Source of the DNA: Citrus sinensis
Taxonomy: Eukaryota > Streptophyta > Magnoliopsida > Sapindales > Rutaceae
Assembly (NCBI RefSeq): GCF_022201045.2
Contig: NC_068558.1
Location: forward strand, 3,935,501-3,999,500
Length of the DNA: 64,000 nt
Direction: 5' to 3'
The position numbers and the translations under genes were made by a program. Under the pieces are notes generated by a model. It saw nothing but the letters and a program-made list of their open reading frames with translations, searched no databases and was not told the DNA's origin. Below, piece by piece: positions 9,307 through 22,200 of this stretch; position 1 is the first letter of the stretch, and every line of letters starts with the position of its first letter.

Positions 9307-12300
9307 TTAACTAACATACTGCTTCTGAAGTAGGCTTCCACAAAAAGCCAAGTCAAACCGCTCTTCTGGAGGATCTCCAATGCAGTCAAAAACAGCATCC
9401 GCATTTAAGAAATCCTCTTCCGCCGTGTAACTGCATTTTGAGATCAGCAGGAGCAAACAGAACTAAGTTTGAAACTGTTCAGGATAATTTCATGATTTGC
9501 AAACCGAGGAGTGGCAGATTGCAAAAATTTCCATTAGTAGAAAATAAAGTTACCTGCTTTTTGTTACTATACACTTCATTCCAGCAGCTTTAGCAGCTGC
9601 AAGTCCTATGGTGCTGTCCTCAACCACAACACAGCTGTAGAAAAAGGGAAAGAGCATTATCAATGAGCAATAAACATCTTATAAAATAAAAGAATATTGC
9701 AAAAAAAAAAATTAGCATATGTAAGTGAGAATGTGGAAAGTGATTAGTAGTTGTGAAGTGATGACAGCTAATTGTGATTTTAAATTGATGTTAGCAAATG
9801 AATCCAAACATGTGCAAATTTTAGTTTTTCAACTTGATCAAAAGATATTAAGCAAAAAAGCATAATTAATTGATTATCATAACATATATGATCAGCTAGG
9901 TCATGTTATCATCCCCAATACCTTGAAGGATCAACACCCAGAGTGCTAGCAGCTAATGTATAAATGGCCTGGCAGGAAGAGTGGATGCAGTTCAGCAACA
10001 GAGAGAATGTATAACAAAAAGACACATAAAAGAGAGAATAACAGAATGGCTTTGAAAGAGAGTATTGTTCTAGAATCACATAATTGTTAGAAAAAATAAT
10101 CACAGTGAGTTAAACAAATAAAACCAGTAGGTAATTTAACAACAGCAAAACAGCAACTGATATTAAACAACAGCAAAAGAAAAACAGCAACTGGAAACGA
10201 AATGAAACGAAGAAAATAAACTCGAGGCCTGTAACAGAGTGTCCTTGAAACAAATTTACCACCTACTGAAGTGCTTTAGGTTTGCTGGTAACTGTTTCCC
10301 AGGATACAACGGGCACAAATTTCCCGTCAAAGCACAGACAGATAATTCCGGCGAACCACAACAGCGGCAAACTCGATCAGAAAGTAACAGCAACATAAAA
10401 TTGAATTTCGGAATTCAATATATGCAATTTAATTGCTGTAACAGCCATTGAATTTAAACAATTCAATTCAAAAATTGCAAAGCTGTTACAAATCTTATGA
10501 ATTCAAAAGGTGTGAAACTGTTACAAAAAAAAATAATTCCGGCAAACCACAACAGCGGCAAACTCGATCAGAAAGCAACAGCAGCATAAAAATTGAATTT
10601 CGGAATTCAATATATGCAATTTAATTGCTATAACAGCCATTGAATTTAAACAATTCAATTCAAAAATTGCGAAACTGTTACAAATCTTTTGAAAATTAAA
10701 GGTGTGAAACTGTTACAAAAAATAAAAAAATAAAAAAGGAAATTAAAAAAGTGCCACGCAAGCTTGGGTATTTTGGGCTGACATTCGCGTACGCACACGA
10801 GTTCAACCAAATCGGTCATGGATTCACACCCCCTTGCGCACGCGCGTGTGGAGAGTCTCTATCCTTAAAATTCTTGTTCGTGCATGGTTAAGTGTTTATA
10901 TATAAACACTAATCCCTTGGCTTCTTTTTCACATGTGGGATAAGCCTCATTTCCTTTTAAATTTCCAACTTCAACGGTAAACTTTAAGAGACAATTTCTC
11001 ATTCACCCAATCACCATTTTGAGAAAATAAAAATACACTTTTGAAGTATTAACGGAGTAGATCCGAACCTCACAAGATTTCCCACTTTCGCTAAGTGGGA
11101 CCCACTCAATATGTGTCCTCAAAATAGCATATTGATATGCTATTTTTTCAACAATAATAACATAAAAAGAAAAAAAATACACATTAAGTTAAAAGAGTGC
11201 TATTTTTCTGTTCTTTAAATTATTTTTTTCATCCAGTCGGAGTTAGATGCCTGGACAGGAAGGATTTTAAGTGTGAGCAACTCCAAATATCCTATTAAAG
11301 CTGTGGCGACTCATATTGAAGAATGAAGGCTATATTACCACCATAAAAGGTTTGAAAGCTAAACCAGAACATTCTTATGTGCATGTGTTTTCAAGACATT
11401 GCATACTATATCAACTGTAAGAGAGCATATTTTTACCGGATCAGGCTTTTTGCGGGGAACGACATCTCCAGCAAATATCTGAATTTTTTCAGCTCGCTCT
11501 GGTCCCAGCAAGAAAGAAACTATTGCAGTTACCTGAAATTAGTGCACATAGTTGAGTCACTGAGAGAGGAGAAGAATTCACCATTATCTTAACAGAAGCA
11601 CACTAATTACAAACTCTTGATTCTGACCTTAAATCTAAAGACATACATAACTAAAATGTACAAGAAGTTTGAGAATAATATGCTCAAATAATTCAAAACA
11701 TTTATTACTTCTTGTACTTTCCATTGATTATGCCTCAAGCTTCCATAAAAAAGGTCGGTTTATAGAAACATGAAACTCTACCTGTCGAAATGTCCTTTAA
11801 AATACTAAGATATAGAATAAGTGGGTTTTCATTGCTGGACAGATTCTCTCAGCGTAGTAAACTAATCACACAAGCTATTACAGTTGTAGAACCTGACTGT
11901 TCATACCGCCTTCTCATTGGAGGTGCTACATACAGCAACTTTGACTCCCTTCTCCAGAGCCTGATCGATTAGCCTGAACAAACAATAAGAAAACTCATCA
12001 AAGCATGCATCTAGAATTTTAAAATTTATCTCAACATAGAATTTGCTGATTCATCTTCAGGGAATCTTTCCTAACGATAATTGTTGAATAGAGGTACGAG
12101 GTAGTGGAAGAGTATGTGACTAACATCAGAGACACAAATTCACATTGATAGATTTAAAGCATACCATGGATGGAGAAGAACACAGAAATCTCAAGGCAAT
12201 AAGTCATTGAGAATGTAGGCAATACAAGACATTCATCATGACAATAGGACACTGGTCTGAACCTGATCAAATGACCTATGAGTGTTACTGACTAGTAGGC

Positions 12301-13326
12301 TTGCTAAGGCATAAACTGTAGAATTATATGTAATAATTAAACCCAAATATCAATATTGCATAGAAAAAGAAGTTCAGATGATAACCAACTTTGCAACACC
12401 AGGCCGAAGAGGTAGCAACTTTTTTTCAATAAGGGCCATGAACAACTCTGTCTTCAGCTTGTGAAGAGAAGCAATGAATTGCTTTCTTTCTTCTTCATCA
12501 GACGGTGCCTTTTCTGGCCAACCAGTCTTGTTGAAGTAGGCTGTCATCCTACAAAAACCAGAATCAGCAGAGTTCTACAGGATTCGTAATTTCTCTCTGT
12601 AGTTCTGTTACATTTACTAGGCATACTACACAAACATAGAAAGCTTTCAAACTTGGACTAATGGAAATACCTTTCTTTTCCACCTCCAATTTTAAGCAAC
12701 TCGCCGTACAAATCCACATCCCAGGTAACACCTAATTCTTTCTGCACAATTAATTAAATCAATACCGTGTTATCATCCATTTGCAAGTCATTTGCCATTC
12801 ATTATGCAACTTATACCTAATTGGATATTCTTCCATTTCTCCAAAAAAGCCAATTTCCTGTGTAACACAGACAGTTTCCCCGAAATAATAAAACGCAGAT
12901 AATCCAACAGCAAATATTTAATTATTATTATAGTTAATTTGAATGTATATATGGATGTTAATCTGAGCAGAAAAACAGAACAAGTGGGAGCAAGGCGAGT
13001 GGGGTTACTTCTTTGAAAGTGTCGTTGAAAGAAATCCTGTGGCCATCCTTCTCGGTATCAACGAGCACGCCATCGCAGTCAAATAAAAGGGCCGAGAGAA
13101 GAACAGACGCCGAGCAAGCGATTCTGACATTTCTCATGCTCATAGGATTCGCACTACTTGTACGTCTGCTAACATTTAATCTTGAACCCAAAAAAGAAGA
13201 CGACGATAAGCATAAGCTACTCTTCTCATTACTTTTGCAGCTAATAGTTGGAATGTGATTGCCAGAGTTATAAGCTGTTGAGGAAGCAAGTGTAGACAAC
13301 GAAAGAGAGAAAGTTGTTGATGCCAT
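9307..13326 (-). CDS. CBBY: Chloroplast CbbY-type HAD phosphatase (xylulose-1,5-bisphosphatase family)
   Basis: Eight exons on the minus strand: 13326-13009, 12741-12671, 12548-12390, 11973-11907, 11532-11437, 9968-9922, 9634-9554, 9430-9307. Phases are consistent and give 320 residues. The start at MASTTFSL opens a Ser-rich chloroplast transit peptide; an in-frame ATG at 13416 would add 30 residues. HAD motif I is LLFDCDGVLVDTE, with nucleophile Asp83 and Asp85. Motif II is VCSTSNEK, the motif III lysines are in PRKKPDP, and motif IV is VVVEDSTIGL. The best match I remember is Arabidopsis At3g48420 (AtCbbY), reported to hydrolyse xylulose-1,5-bisphosphate, a misfire inhibitor of Rubisco. The intron between exons 5 and 6 (9969-11436) is enlarged by a repeat-bearing insertion. 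The gene is intact. Confidence 0.9.
10342..10722. repeat. 191-bp tandem duplication in a CbbY intron
   Basis: Two head-to-tail copies, 10342-10532 and 10533-10722, begin ATAATTCCGGC and carry the same blocks (AACAGCGGCAAACTCGATCA, CAATATATGCAATTTAATTG, GTGTGAAACTGTTACAAA) with a few substitutions and small indels. Each copy also has internal near-palindromic AATTCAAT/ATTGAATT sequence. They lie in a stretch (about 10100-11150) unlike the rest of the intron, probably part of an unidentified inserted element. Confidence 0.8.
10891..10910. repeat. Perfect 20-bp palindrome
   Basis: AGTGTTTATATATAAACACT reads the same on both strands. It lies in the same inserted-looking part of the CbbY intron as the 191-bp duplication. 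It could be a TATA-bearing part of an old LTR; this is only a guess. Confidence 0.7.
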
Positions 13327-13990
13327 TGGTTTTAGCAGAGCTCTGTGGAATTTCTTGTTCGGGGTGAATCGTGATGATGATGTGGTCAGTGGTGCCTTTG
13401 TGACGCTCTTTTTCATATCCCACGCTTTGCTTATCCTGCGTTAACGCCACAAAAATCTTTTACGGTCGCATTGCATTTGCGCGCGCGTGCGCGTTTTATT
13501 ATTATTATTGGGCTTGCGGTAGAGTGTCAGTTAAACTACTGGATTGGGCTCAATTGTCAGGCCCGTGAACTGCCCGCCTATTCCTGAAAAGTACGAACCA
13601 AAGAAAATATTTAGTACAAAGAAATTATTAGCCATCCACCCAAAGATTACTTCATTATCACACATGTTATAAAATAAAAGTAATACAAAATGGTAGTGAT
13701 GGTCATTTTGTAAGTATATTTCTGTCTTTTTTTTTTTATGGACGGTTGATACATATTGTAAAGAATGAGTGCAAAATCAATCAAATTTAAATTCTTTTAG
13801 TTTTTTTTAATATATATAACACAATAATTGTTAGGTGAACGACTGATAATTTTTCCTTTAAGTAATTCAATATTTAAAACACAATGTCGCCCTTAAGTAA
13901 TACATATATTATAAATTTATATATATTTTTTAAAAAGTAAATATATAAACAGGGGAAATTTATGCAAATTGCTTAAAATTATAATTGATT

Positions 13991-14491
13991 TACAAATGGA
14001 TAAATATTCGTTTAATCCCTATATTTTAACTTAAGTGTCTGTTTAGCCCCTACATTTTAAAAAGTATCTTAAGATAGCTTTGTTGTTAAATATATTACAC
14101 TTTTTCCTTTATTTTTCTTTTCTTTTGCAATAATACACTTTGTAATAATATTCTTGCCTTCTTGAAGATATTAATAAAAAGAAAAAAATATTAATTTATC
14201 AAATTAGTCTTAAAAGTAATGTAAAAGTTTTCACAAATTTTAATGTTATTATTTTACTTTTATGATTAATTTGATAATTTATTTTTTATAAAATAACTAT
14301 TAATAAGATTGTTGCAAGTACATTAAACATTGCTTTAATTAATGTCAATAATATATTTTGTCAGTGTATTATTGTAAAAATAAAGAAAAATAAGGGTAAA
14401 AAAAGAATTTTTTTAGATGTTTTTCAAAATATAAGAACTAAACGGATACTTAAGTTAAGATATAGAAACTAAATTAGCATTTACTCTTTAC
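13991..14491. mobile_element. ~500-bp inverted-repeat element, AT-rich
   Basis: The left arm contains TTAATCCCTATATTTTAACT, TTAAGTGTCTGTTTAG and, further in, TGCAATAATACACTTTG. The right arm contains the reverse complements with mismatches (AGTTAAGATATAGAAACTAA, CTAAACGGATACTTAA, TCAGTGTATTATTGTAA). Symmetry centres near 14240. It is non-coding and looks like an old foldback MITE. Ends are approximate because I found no clear target-site duplication. Confidence 0.55.
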
Positions 14492-14857
14492 AATTTTATC
14501 TTAGTTTATTAACAAGAAAATACATTCTAGATAAAAATACCTCTAATTAAAATTGATGTGAACATATTGGGATACTAGTTTATTTATCACGCAAGACATT
14601 GTAGATCATGATAGAGCATGATTCATAAATACTAATAGCTTAGTCATCTTATTTGGGAGTACTATTTTTATATGGGTTTGGCTACGGTACTTAGACACTA
14701 TTAGATGATTAAAAAATTAATAAAAATTAATAAAAATAAAACCATCTAATGATGCTTAGGCTAATAGTACCTTATCTTATGAGTTCTTTAGTCACGATCT
14801 TATTTCTAAAATATTCTTTTTTTTAGTCGGAATGTTATTATTATTATTAGGAGAAAA

Positions 14858-17004
14858 GGGTAATTTTCAGAAACCTCCCCTGAGGTTTGTGGTATTCTCA
14901 CTTTGATAGAATGTATTCACGTACTCTCAGTGACCTCCCCTCACTTTAGTATTCCCATTCTTAGACTGTTTGTTGACTGACAAAATATCTAAAATACCCT
15001 TAACTTAAGAAAAACATATTTTTCATGTTCAAAACAGTGATTGTTGGTTGATAGCATTACATCTGTTTTGGCGCCAAAGGCTATAAACACAATAAAGTTA
15101 CCAGATTATTCTCATCTATTCCCAAAATAATTTACAGCTGAATTAGGGTAAAAAAATTAAAAATAAATTTAGAAATTATAATTGTTACTGCCAATATTTA
15201 TGTTTGTTGGCTATATAATTAGCCATTGCCAAGCTCAACAAACAACAAAGCCTCTGCTACTCATAACTAAAGCTTTCTTCTTCCTTCAACATTATCAAAA
15301 CATCACTACCAATATCCTCTCATACCTCCATATCTACCATGCATCTACAAACTCTTCAAAAATCATTCAAATCTCACCACTTTCCAATCATTATTCAAAG
15401 TTGGAACACCTATGCATGTCAATGTATTCTCAAAGAACACTCTTGCTGCCAAAGCTGCTGCTGCAGGATTAACTATCGACTATCTCTTTAGGCTTGGGTT
15501 AGTTGCCCTTTATTAATAAAAATATCGTATTAGTATGCAATTTATAGTGAATATAAGTTATGGAAATATTGTAAACACATACATAAGTAGATTCAAACAA
15601 TCGTGGTTCTACTCGTTAAACACTGTTATGCTGCAAAACATACTACGATATACTTGATTTCAACAGTAGTAGCAACTTATATTTCTATTCAATCTAACAA
15701 CATTTTGCAGAAATTTTAATGCAAAGAGACTACGTATAACAGAACTAAGATTTTATTCATAACAGAAATAACAAGTTATTGCCAACCACCAAGTCATTGC
15801 AGTTGATCTATCACAAAATTTATATCTTTTTTTTTTCTTGTTTTAACATTATGGAACCATTACTTTATTATTTCAATGTACATCAATATTAAGCCCTATC
15901 ATGCAGCTTCATTATTGACACTTTCTATTGATGAAATTAAAACTGACGAACAACCGAAATAAAACATTTATGTGAATCTTAAAGACTAAACACACTGACC
16001 CAACACAAAATGGTTGGCAACCATCTAACACTATAGAACACAGTTGATGAAGATAACCTTTCAAATGAATTTTGTATTAACATGTTGCTGCATACATATA
16101 TAATCTTACAACTTTATGGAAAATCACACTAAAAATGAACAGAATCTTGGATTTTCTAAAACTAGAAAATCTCAATAATACAAAAAAATCTAATGTCCTT
16201 AAATATTACATTTACTCCTAATGGTTATAAATTCAACCTAGGCATGTCAAATACCAAAAAGCTATCCGCGAAAAGGATTGAAGCATTTTCTTTTATAGAA
16301 TACTAATTACAAACTTCAATTTATTTTCAACATGCATTTGGGTTACTCCATTCACTACAACTAACATTAATTGATGACAAAAATAAGAAGCATCAGCCAT
16401 ATTCTCAATCAATTTTGAAGATCCATTTTCATATTTTACTCAACTCATCAACAAAGCAAACAAAAACTAACATGCACTAAAAGTTCTTCATACATACCTC
16501 ATCTGAGGCTTGGAAAAAGTAAGATATTGATTGGTAGCCCACGAAACTCACTGGTCGGTACTCTCTGACCTCACGGCCTTAAATCGTTCATCGCCCGTAT
16601 TGGAGTCCTCAACTTCACCGTCATGGTCCTCAATTTATGGGCAAAGTGCTTGATGAAAGTATAAGAGAGAAAATGAAATAGATTTTAAGCTTGGTTGCTT
16701 CGGCTTTGGCAGAGGAAAGAGATGAGAACTTTTCATTTTGTATTAATATTTGTTGAGTAAAAGCATGTTTACAGGGTATAAAAGCATGTTTCAATTTATT
16801 ACCCTATGGATATTAACAAAGTTCAAACTAATTTCAAAGCCCAAGGTGAAAATATTAAATTTGTTTAATTACGATCCTACCCTTGCCTGCTTAACTTATA
16901 TGAAACGGAATACTAACCTGAAGGGAGGTCACTGCGAATACATGAATACATTCTATCCAGGTGAGAATACCCCAAACCTCAAGGGAGGTTTCTGAAAATT
17001 ACCC
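14858..17004. mobile_element. 2.15-kb non-autonomous Mutator-like element
   Basis: The termini are inverted: GGGTAATTTTCAGAAACCTC at the left is matched by the reverse complement of GAGGTTTCTGAAAATTACCC at the right, and pairing continues for roughly 120-150 bp (GTATTCTCAC, GAATGTATTCA, AGTGACCTCCC). The 10-bp TAGGAGAAAA flanks both sides exactly (14848-14857 and 17005-17014). Long inverted ends with a 9-11-bp duplication are the Mutator signature. The ~1.9-kb interior has no transposase frame. A less AT-rich patch near 16500-16740 could be captured host DNA (Pack-MULE), not identified. Confidence 0.85.
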
Positions 17005-17017
17005 TAGGAGAAAATTG

Positions 17018-17137
17018 TAGTGTAATTTTGGTATCGTGCCACAGTTGGACCCAACCGTCGAATCTCAATGAACCCCACCTATCCAAGTGAATCCAACGGC
17101 TGGATACAACCGTAGCACGGTAACATAGTTACACTGT
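17018..17137. mobile_element. ~120-bp MITE next to the 2.15-kb element
   Basis: The left end TAGTGTAATTTTGGTATCGT pairs imperfectly with the right-end reverse complement AGTGTAACTATGTTACCGTG. Internal GTTGGACCCAACCGTCG pairs with CAACGGCTGGATACAACC. No clean target-site duplication was seen. Sequence resembling its left part recurs at 19014-19040 in the APE1L upstream region. Confidence 0.55.
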
Positions 17138-17258
17138 AACTGGACTCTTATTATTATTATTTTTATTACTACCAGAAAACTGTGCAATTATTGGACGGTA
17201 CCCACTATTTTGTCTTCTTGTGCTGTCATTGTTAGATCTAATGTAAGAAGGATCCCTC

Positions 17259-17363
17259 TAAGTTACATGCATGTATCTTACAACCCTCTCACATGAATAG
17301 TGAGTGGACCCACATTATTCACTATTTATGTGAGAGGGTTGTAAGGTACATGCATGTAACTTA
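17259..17363. mobile_element. Short palindromic MITE (copy 2)
   Basis: An almost perfect hairpin: TAAGTTACATGCATGTA...CTTACAACCCTCTCACATGA pairs with its complement ending TACATGCATGTAACTTA. The core CACATGAATAGTGAGTGG is shared with the element at 20-118, which has different outer arms. Confidence 0.65.
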
Positions 17364-17864
17364 GCATTAGCCATGTAAGAATAGTTTCAACAGTAGGATG
17401 TTATAGTTCGGTAATTAACGCTACACTCCCTGCTGTATATTGAAATTTTAAAAAATTATATGTTTTAAAAATTTGATACATAAATCTAAATTGTTTCAAA
17501 TTTGTGAATAATTTAAACAATTAAAAAATGGGTAAGTTGTCTCGAGTTAAAAATTTGACATAAAACTATATATTAATATCTAATTCTAATTTTTTTTAAT
17601 TGAAGAAGTGAGATAAGTAATGACTTCACATTAAAATTCAATTAATAAATTAGCTTAAAAAATAAAACTAGCATGACATTATTAAAATAAAATATTAAAT
17701 AACTAATTATAGAAATTATGTATTCTATTTTCTTTCCTTACACTTTGATTGCCACTATAAATTATACGTAGACTGGACTTTAAATAAAAAATAACTAAAA
17801 TCCGATTTAATTTCAAAGTTATTAGTTATTCAAAAATAACAAAATTTAAACTTTATTTATAGAT

Positions 17865-18671
17865 GAGAAATTATCATTGCACCACCTTTATTTTGTTTTA
17901 TGTTCATCCAATCACTATAAAATTTTAACATGTACTTTGCATTATCTTTATTTTCTCATTTGTATCAACTAACCACTTTTACATTAACACTATTAAATAA
18001 TTTTAATAAAATGACAATTTTACCCTCAAATAAATTAAAAGACCATTTTATTTATAAAACTTTAAAAAATAAAAAAATATAATGATAAAAATATCCCTAA
18101 ATTTAATAAAAATAAATCTCAAAATTAGAAATTTTATTTTTAATAAAAATTATTTTAATATAAAAGTATAATTATAAAAATAATTGTAAAATTTTGGGAT
18201 TTAATAAAAATCCCCTAAATTATTAAAATTTTAGGATTGATTCTTTTAAGAAATAAATTCAGTTATTTTAATAAAATTTTACAAAATTATAATTTTTTAA
18301 TCAATAAATTAATTTATTTTTATTAAATTTTTTAAAATTATAATTTTTAATAAAAATAATTATTAAATTTTTGTAAAATCTAAATTTAGTAAAAATCAGT
18401 TGAGCACCTTTATTTGAGATTTATTTTTTATTAAATTTATAGATATTTTTATGATTATAATTTTTAATTTTAAAAGTTTTTATAAGATAACATAGTCTTT
18501 TAATTTATTTGGGGTAATATTATCATTTATTAAAATTATTTAATAGTGTTAATGCAAAAGTGGCTAGTTTATACAAATATGAAAAGAAATGTGGTGCAAA
18601 ATACATGTTAAAATTTTATAGTGGTTAGATGAACCTAAGATAAAATAAAAGTGGTGCAATGATAATATCCC
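17865..18671. mobile_element. 807-bp Mutator-like foldback element
   Basis: The left terminus is GAGAAATTATCATTGCACCA; the right terminus read inward is GGGATATTATCATTGCACCA. Complementarity runs about 200 bp on each side, including TTATTTTGTTTTATGTTCAT against its reverse complement, with an AT-rich centre. TTTATAGAT, 9 bp, flanks both ends (17856-17864 and 18672-18680). Long arms and a 9-bp duplication fit the Mutator superfamily. It is non-coding. Confidence 0.85.
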
Positions 18672-19276
18672 TTTATAGATATAAATCAACATGACATCAA
18701 TCACTTACAGCTGATAATTTAATTTATTTTTTTAATTTATTCAATTGTCATGACCTCACAATTGCCACCTGAATATTCAAATTAAATTTATGCATTTTGT
18801 TTTAGTTGAGATGTGAAAAATAATTGAGGTAATTGGTTAGTTAATGATATTTTAATTTAAAAGGAGTTACCGACTAATGATTGATTAATTATCTAAGTGG
18901 AGAAAAAAAGGAACAGAATATCTGAATATAAAGGAGAGGAAAAGAGAAAAATAAAATTATCATAAATTTATAAATAAAAAATAAAATAGGGGATCAAAAG
19001 ATAAAAGGAAAACGGTGTACCGTGCAACAGTTGGACCCCACAGTTTTACCCGAAATTTTAAGGCAAGCCCTATTTGTTTTGGATAAAAAAGGAAAAAAAA
19101 TCCCAATAAGCGCAAAGGTGTGAATGAATGAAGTAAAAAAAGATTGTATTTACCTAGATACGAACAAAAACGGAGAGTGGAGTGTGGAATGAGTGATGGT
19201 TTAATTTGTGTTGAGAAGGAAGAGAAGCAGCAGAAACAGTGACTGCGATTCCACTCGAAAGCAAAGAGCATCAACC

Positions 19277-22200
19277 ATGAAGCGATTTTTTAAGCCGATA
19301 GAGAAGGAGTGCTCAGCGAAGAAACCCGCGCTTTCGCCTTCAAAGAAAGACGGCGAGACGACTGAAACTTCAAGCGAAGAAAACAGCAAGAAAGATCCCC
19401 TCAAGTTCGTAACATGGAACGCCAACAGTTTGCTTCTTCGTGTCAAAAACAACTGGCCTGAGTTCTCCAACTTCATCACCACTTTCGACCCTGACGTCAT
19501 TGCCTTACAGGTGATTTGATTTTCGGGTGATACTGATTGTGAAATGTAATTGAATTCGAGTGTTTTGATCAATATGTGTGTTTGTTGTGATATTGTACCG
19601 AAATTTGATTGTTTCTGTCGCATTTTGCTTCTAATATTTTCTTTTATTTTATGGGAATTTGAAATTTGATGAATGTGTGTGATTCTGCAATCGCAGTTCA
19701 GTGTTTGCAGTCTGATTGCTTGGGTAATTGTTTGGGTATTTGACTGTTTTGGTTGCATGTAGCTTTTACTTTATTTTTCTTTCCAAAGAAAAAACAATAT
19801 ACATTTGGCCGCATGCTGATCATTGAGCAATTACTTGGGCAAAAGTGTGGGCGAGAACCTCTCTAACTGCATGCTAATGGTAGGAAGTGAGGATGCCTGC
19901 TGCTGGTTCAAAGGATGCACCGAAAAACCATCAGGAGTTGAAAGATGATACAAAAGCTTCCCGTGAGGAAAAGCTGGTAACAGTTTTTTTGTTTGTTATT
20001 CCTACTTTTGAATTTGTTTATGTTTTACATACCTGAACAATATCATGAGTGATGTGTGCTTGGAGTTAGAATTTTGGTATCTGTAATAAATGATAGTTCT
20101 TGCATCTCATGAGGAAGAATTTAATCGCTTGTAATTCATGCGATGTGCTCAAGGCCAATTTCTAAAACTCTTAAAATGTATTGTAAACTTTTCTATTTTC
20201 ATGCAGATATTGATGCGTGCCCTTTCAAGTCCGCCATTTAAAAATTATCAGATTTGGTGGTCTCTAGCTGATTCAAAGTATGCGGGGACAGCACTGTTAG
20301 TCAAAAAGTGTTTTCAACCAAAAAAGGTCTCTTTCTCTCTTGAGAAAACAGGTATTTTGGTTTGCAGTCTGTCACTTTGTTATGTTTGCATTGTGAAAAA
20401 ATCTTAACAGATTTTGCAGTTGTAATTTGAAGCTTATTGCTTTTCTTGTTCCAATAACTTTAATCTATCAGCTGGAGTGTACTTTCTATCTTTGCACTTG
20501 GGTCAGGGGGAGTTCGGATTTAGTGAAGTACCTTGCTTTTCCTTGTATATCTGAGTGGTTAGATGTGGTCTGACAGTGACAGCAGAGGGCTGAAACAATA
20601 CATGGATGAACTTGTTTATTTGTCTTTTCTATGTTTGCTTGTGCAATAATAGTTCAGTTTGTCACTTCTTGTTGTCAGCTTTGAAGTATGAACCAGATGG
20701 CAGGGTCATTTTAGCTGAATTTGAGACTTTCTATTTATTGAATACCTATGCACCTAATAACGGTTGGAAAGAGGAGGAAAATTCATTTCAACGGAGAAGA
20801 AAATGGGATAAGAGGATCCAAGAGTTTGTTTCTCAATGTTCAGGGAAGCCTCTTATATGGTGTGGTGATCTTAATGTAAGGTGAGAATTTCTTCCCTCAA
20901 AACTGGTAGGTATGGGGGTGAATATTTAGCATTTTTCTAGCTTTTGAGTGTTCCCATTCTATTTGATGCTTGCCTCAGGTCATCCAGCTATACCTGCTGC
21001 AGGATTGACTCCCAGCCTAATATCAATTCCTATAAACCTTTTTTGTCAGCTCGAATAAAATATTTTTGTTTAAACACATTTTAGTAGATGCTCACCATTC
21101 TCTGAAAGTTGATGGTGATGGAACTGCACAAAACGCAACTTTTGTTTCGTAGAAACGTTGAAATTTGACTCTTTTATAAACTAGAAAGTTTTGCTTAACA
21201 AGAATTAGAAGTCTCTGTGCCAACTACTTTAATTATTCTTAGAGCATTATTTCCACTTAACAGTAGCATTTTTTCGACTCATACTTATTTTTTACATTAA
21301 TTTGCAGCCATGAAGAGATCGATGTGAGTCATCCTGAATTTTTCGCTGCTGCAAAGCTCAATGGTTACGTTCCTCCAAATAAAGAGGTGTTAGTCTTGTT
21401 ATCATAACTTATCTTAATATAATCTTTGTTCTATTTCTACCTTCGCATTATTTCATTACATAGTCATGCAATATTGTTCCAAGCATTCCAATTGAAACCA
21501 GATAACTAGAAACATAAAAAACAGAAGAAAGCTGGTGAAACGAGTAGGGCCCTTTCCTTTCTGATGCATGTGCATTTATTTTTGAACTCTGATTTGGCCT
21601 GTTTGCTGAATTTACTATGTTATAAGTTACAAGCAACTGGGATGTAATGATAGTCTGTCATGTAATGCTAACTAAGATGTTGAATTTCCTTGGGTCTTCA
21701 AACTGTGGTTAAGTAATGTAATCCTCTAAATGCGTTAACGATTTTTTTTTTTTTTTTTTTTGGGACCTGGTTTCTTGCTGAGTCAGGATTGGGGGCAGCC
21801 TGGATTTACAATTGCTGAGAGGAAGCGATTTGGTGCCATATTGAAAGAGTATTTAATTTTTCTTTGCTTCTATGAATTAGCAGTTATGAAACCATGATCA
21901 AAACTGGTGTTTTCTCCATGAGATATGGATCAGTCATAGATAAGAGTGATGGGCAACTCTTATAATTTCTTCATTTCATCCTTCTTCTCCACATCTCATT
22001 AAAAATATCTCCAATGGTCATGGATTCATAATTCTCCTAGTTATACAGATGTTATGTTCCTTTTTGCCCTATTAAAAATTAAAAGAAAATACCTTTTGAG
22101 AATTTTTATGGATTATGCTTCAGGGGTAGGCTAATAGATGCATACAGATTCTTACACAAGGAAAAGGACATGGATTGTGGCTTCTCATGGTCTGGAAATC

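Noticed and set aside
14650..14775. Possible small MITE (GGTACTTAGACACTATTAG against CTAATAGTACC)
   Set aside because: Complementarity is short and interrupted, and no flanking duplication was found.
15182..15472. 96-residue open frame inside the 2.15-kb Mutator-like element
   Set aside because: It is low-complexity and shows no transposase or zinc-finger motifs.
19201..19758. 185-residue minus-strand open frame over APE1L exon 1
   Set aside because: It is antisense to a well-supported exon and has no domain features.
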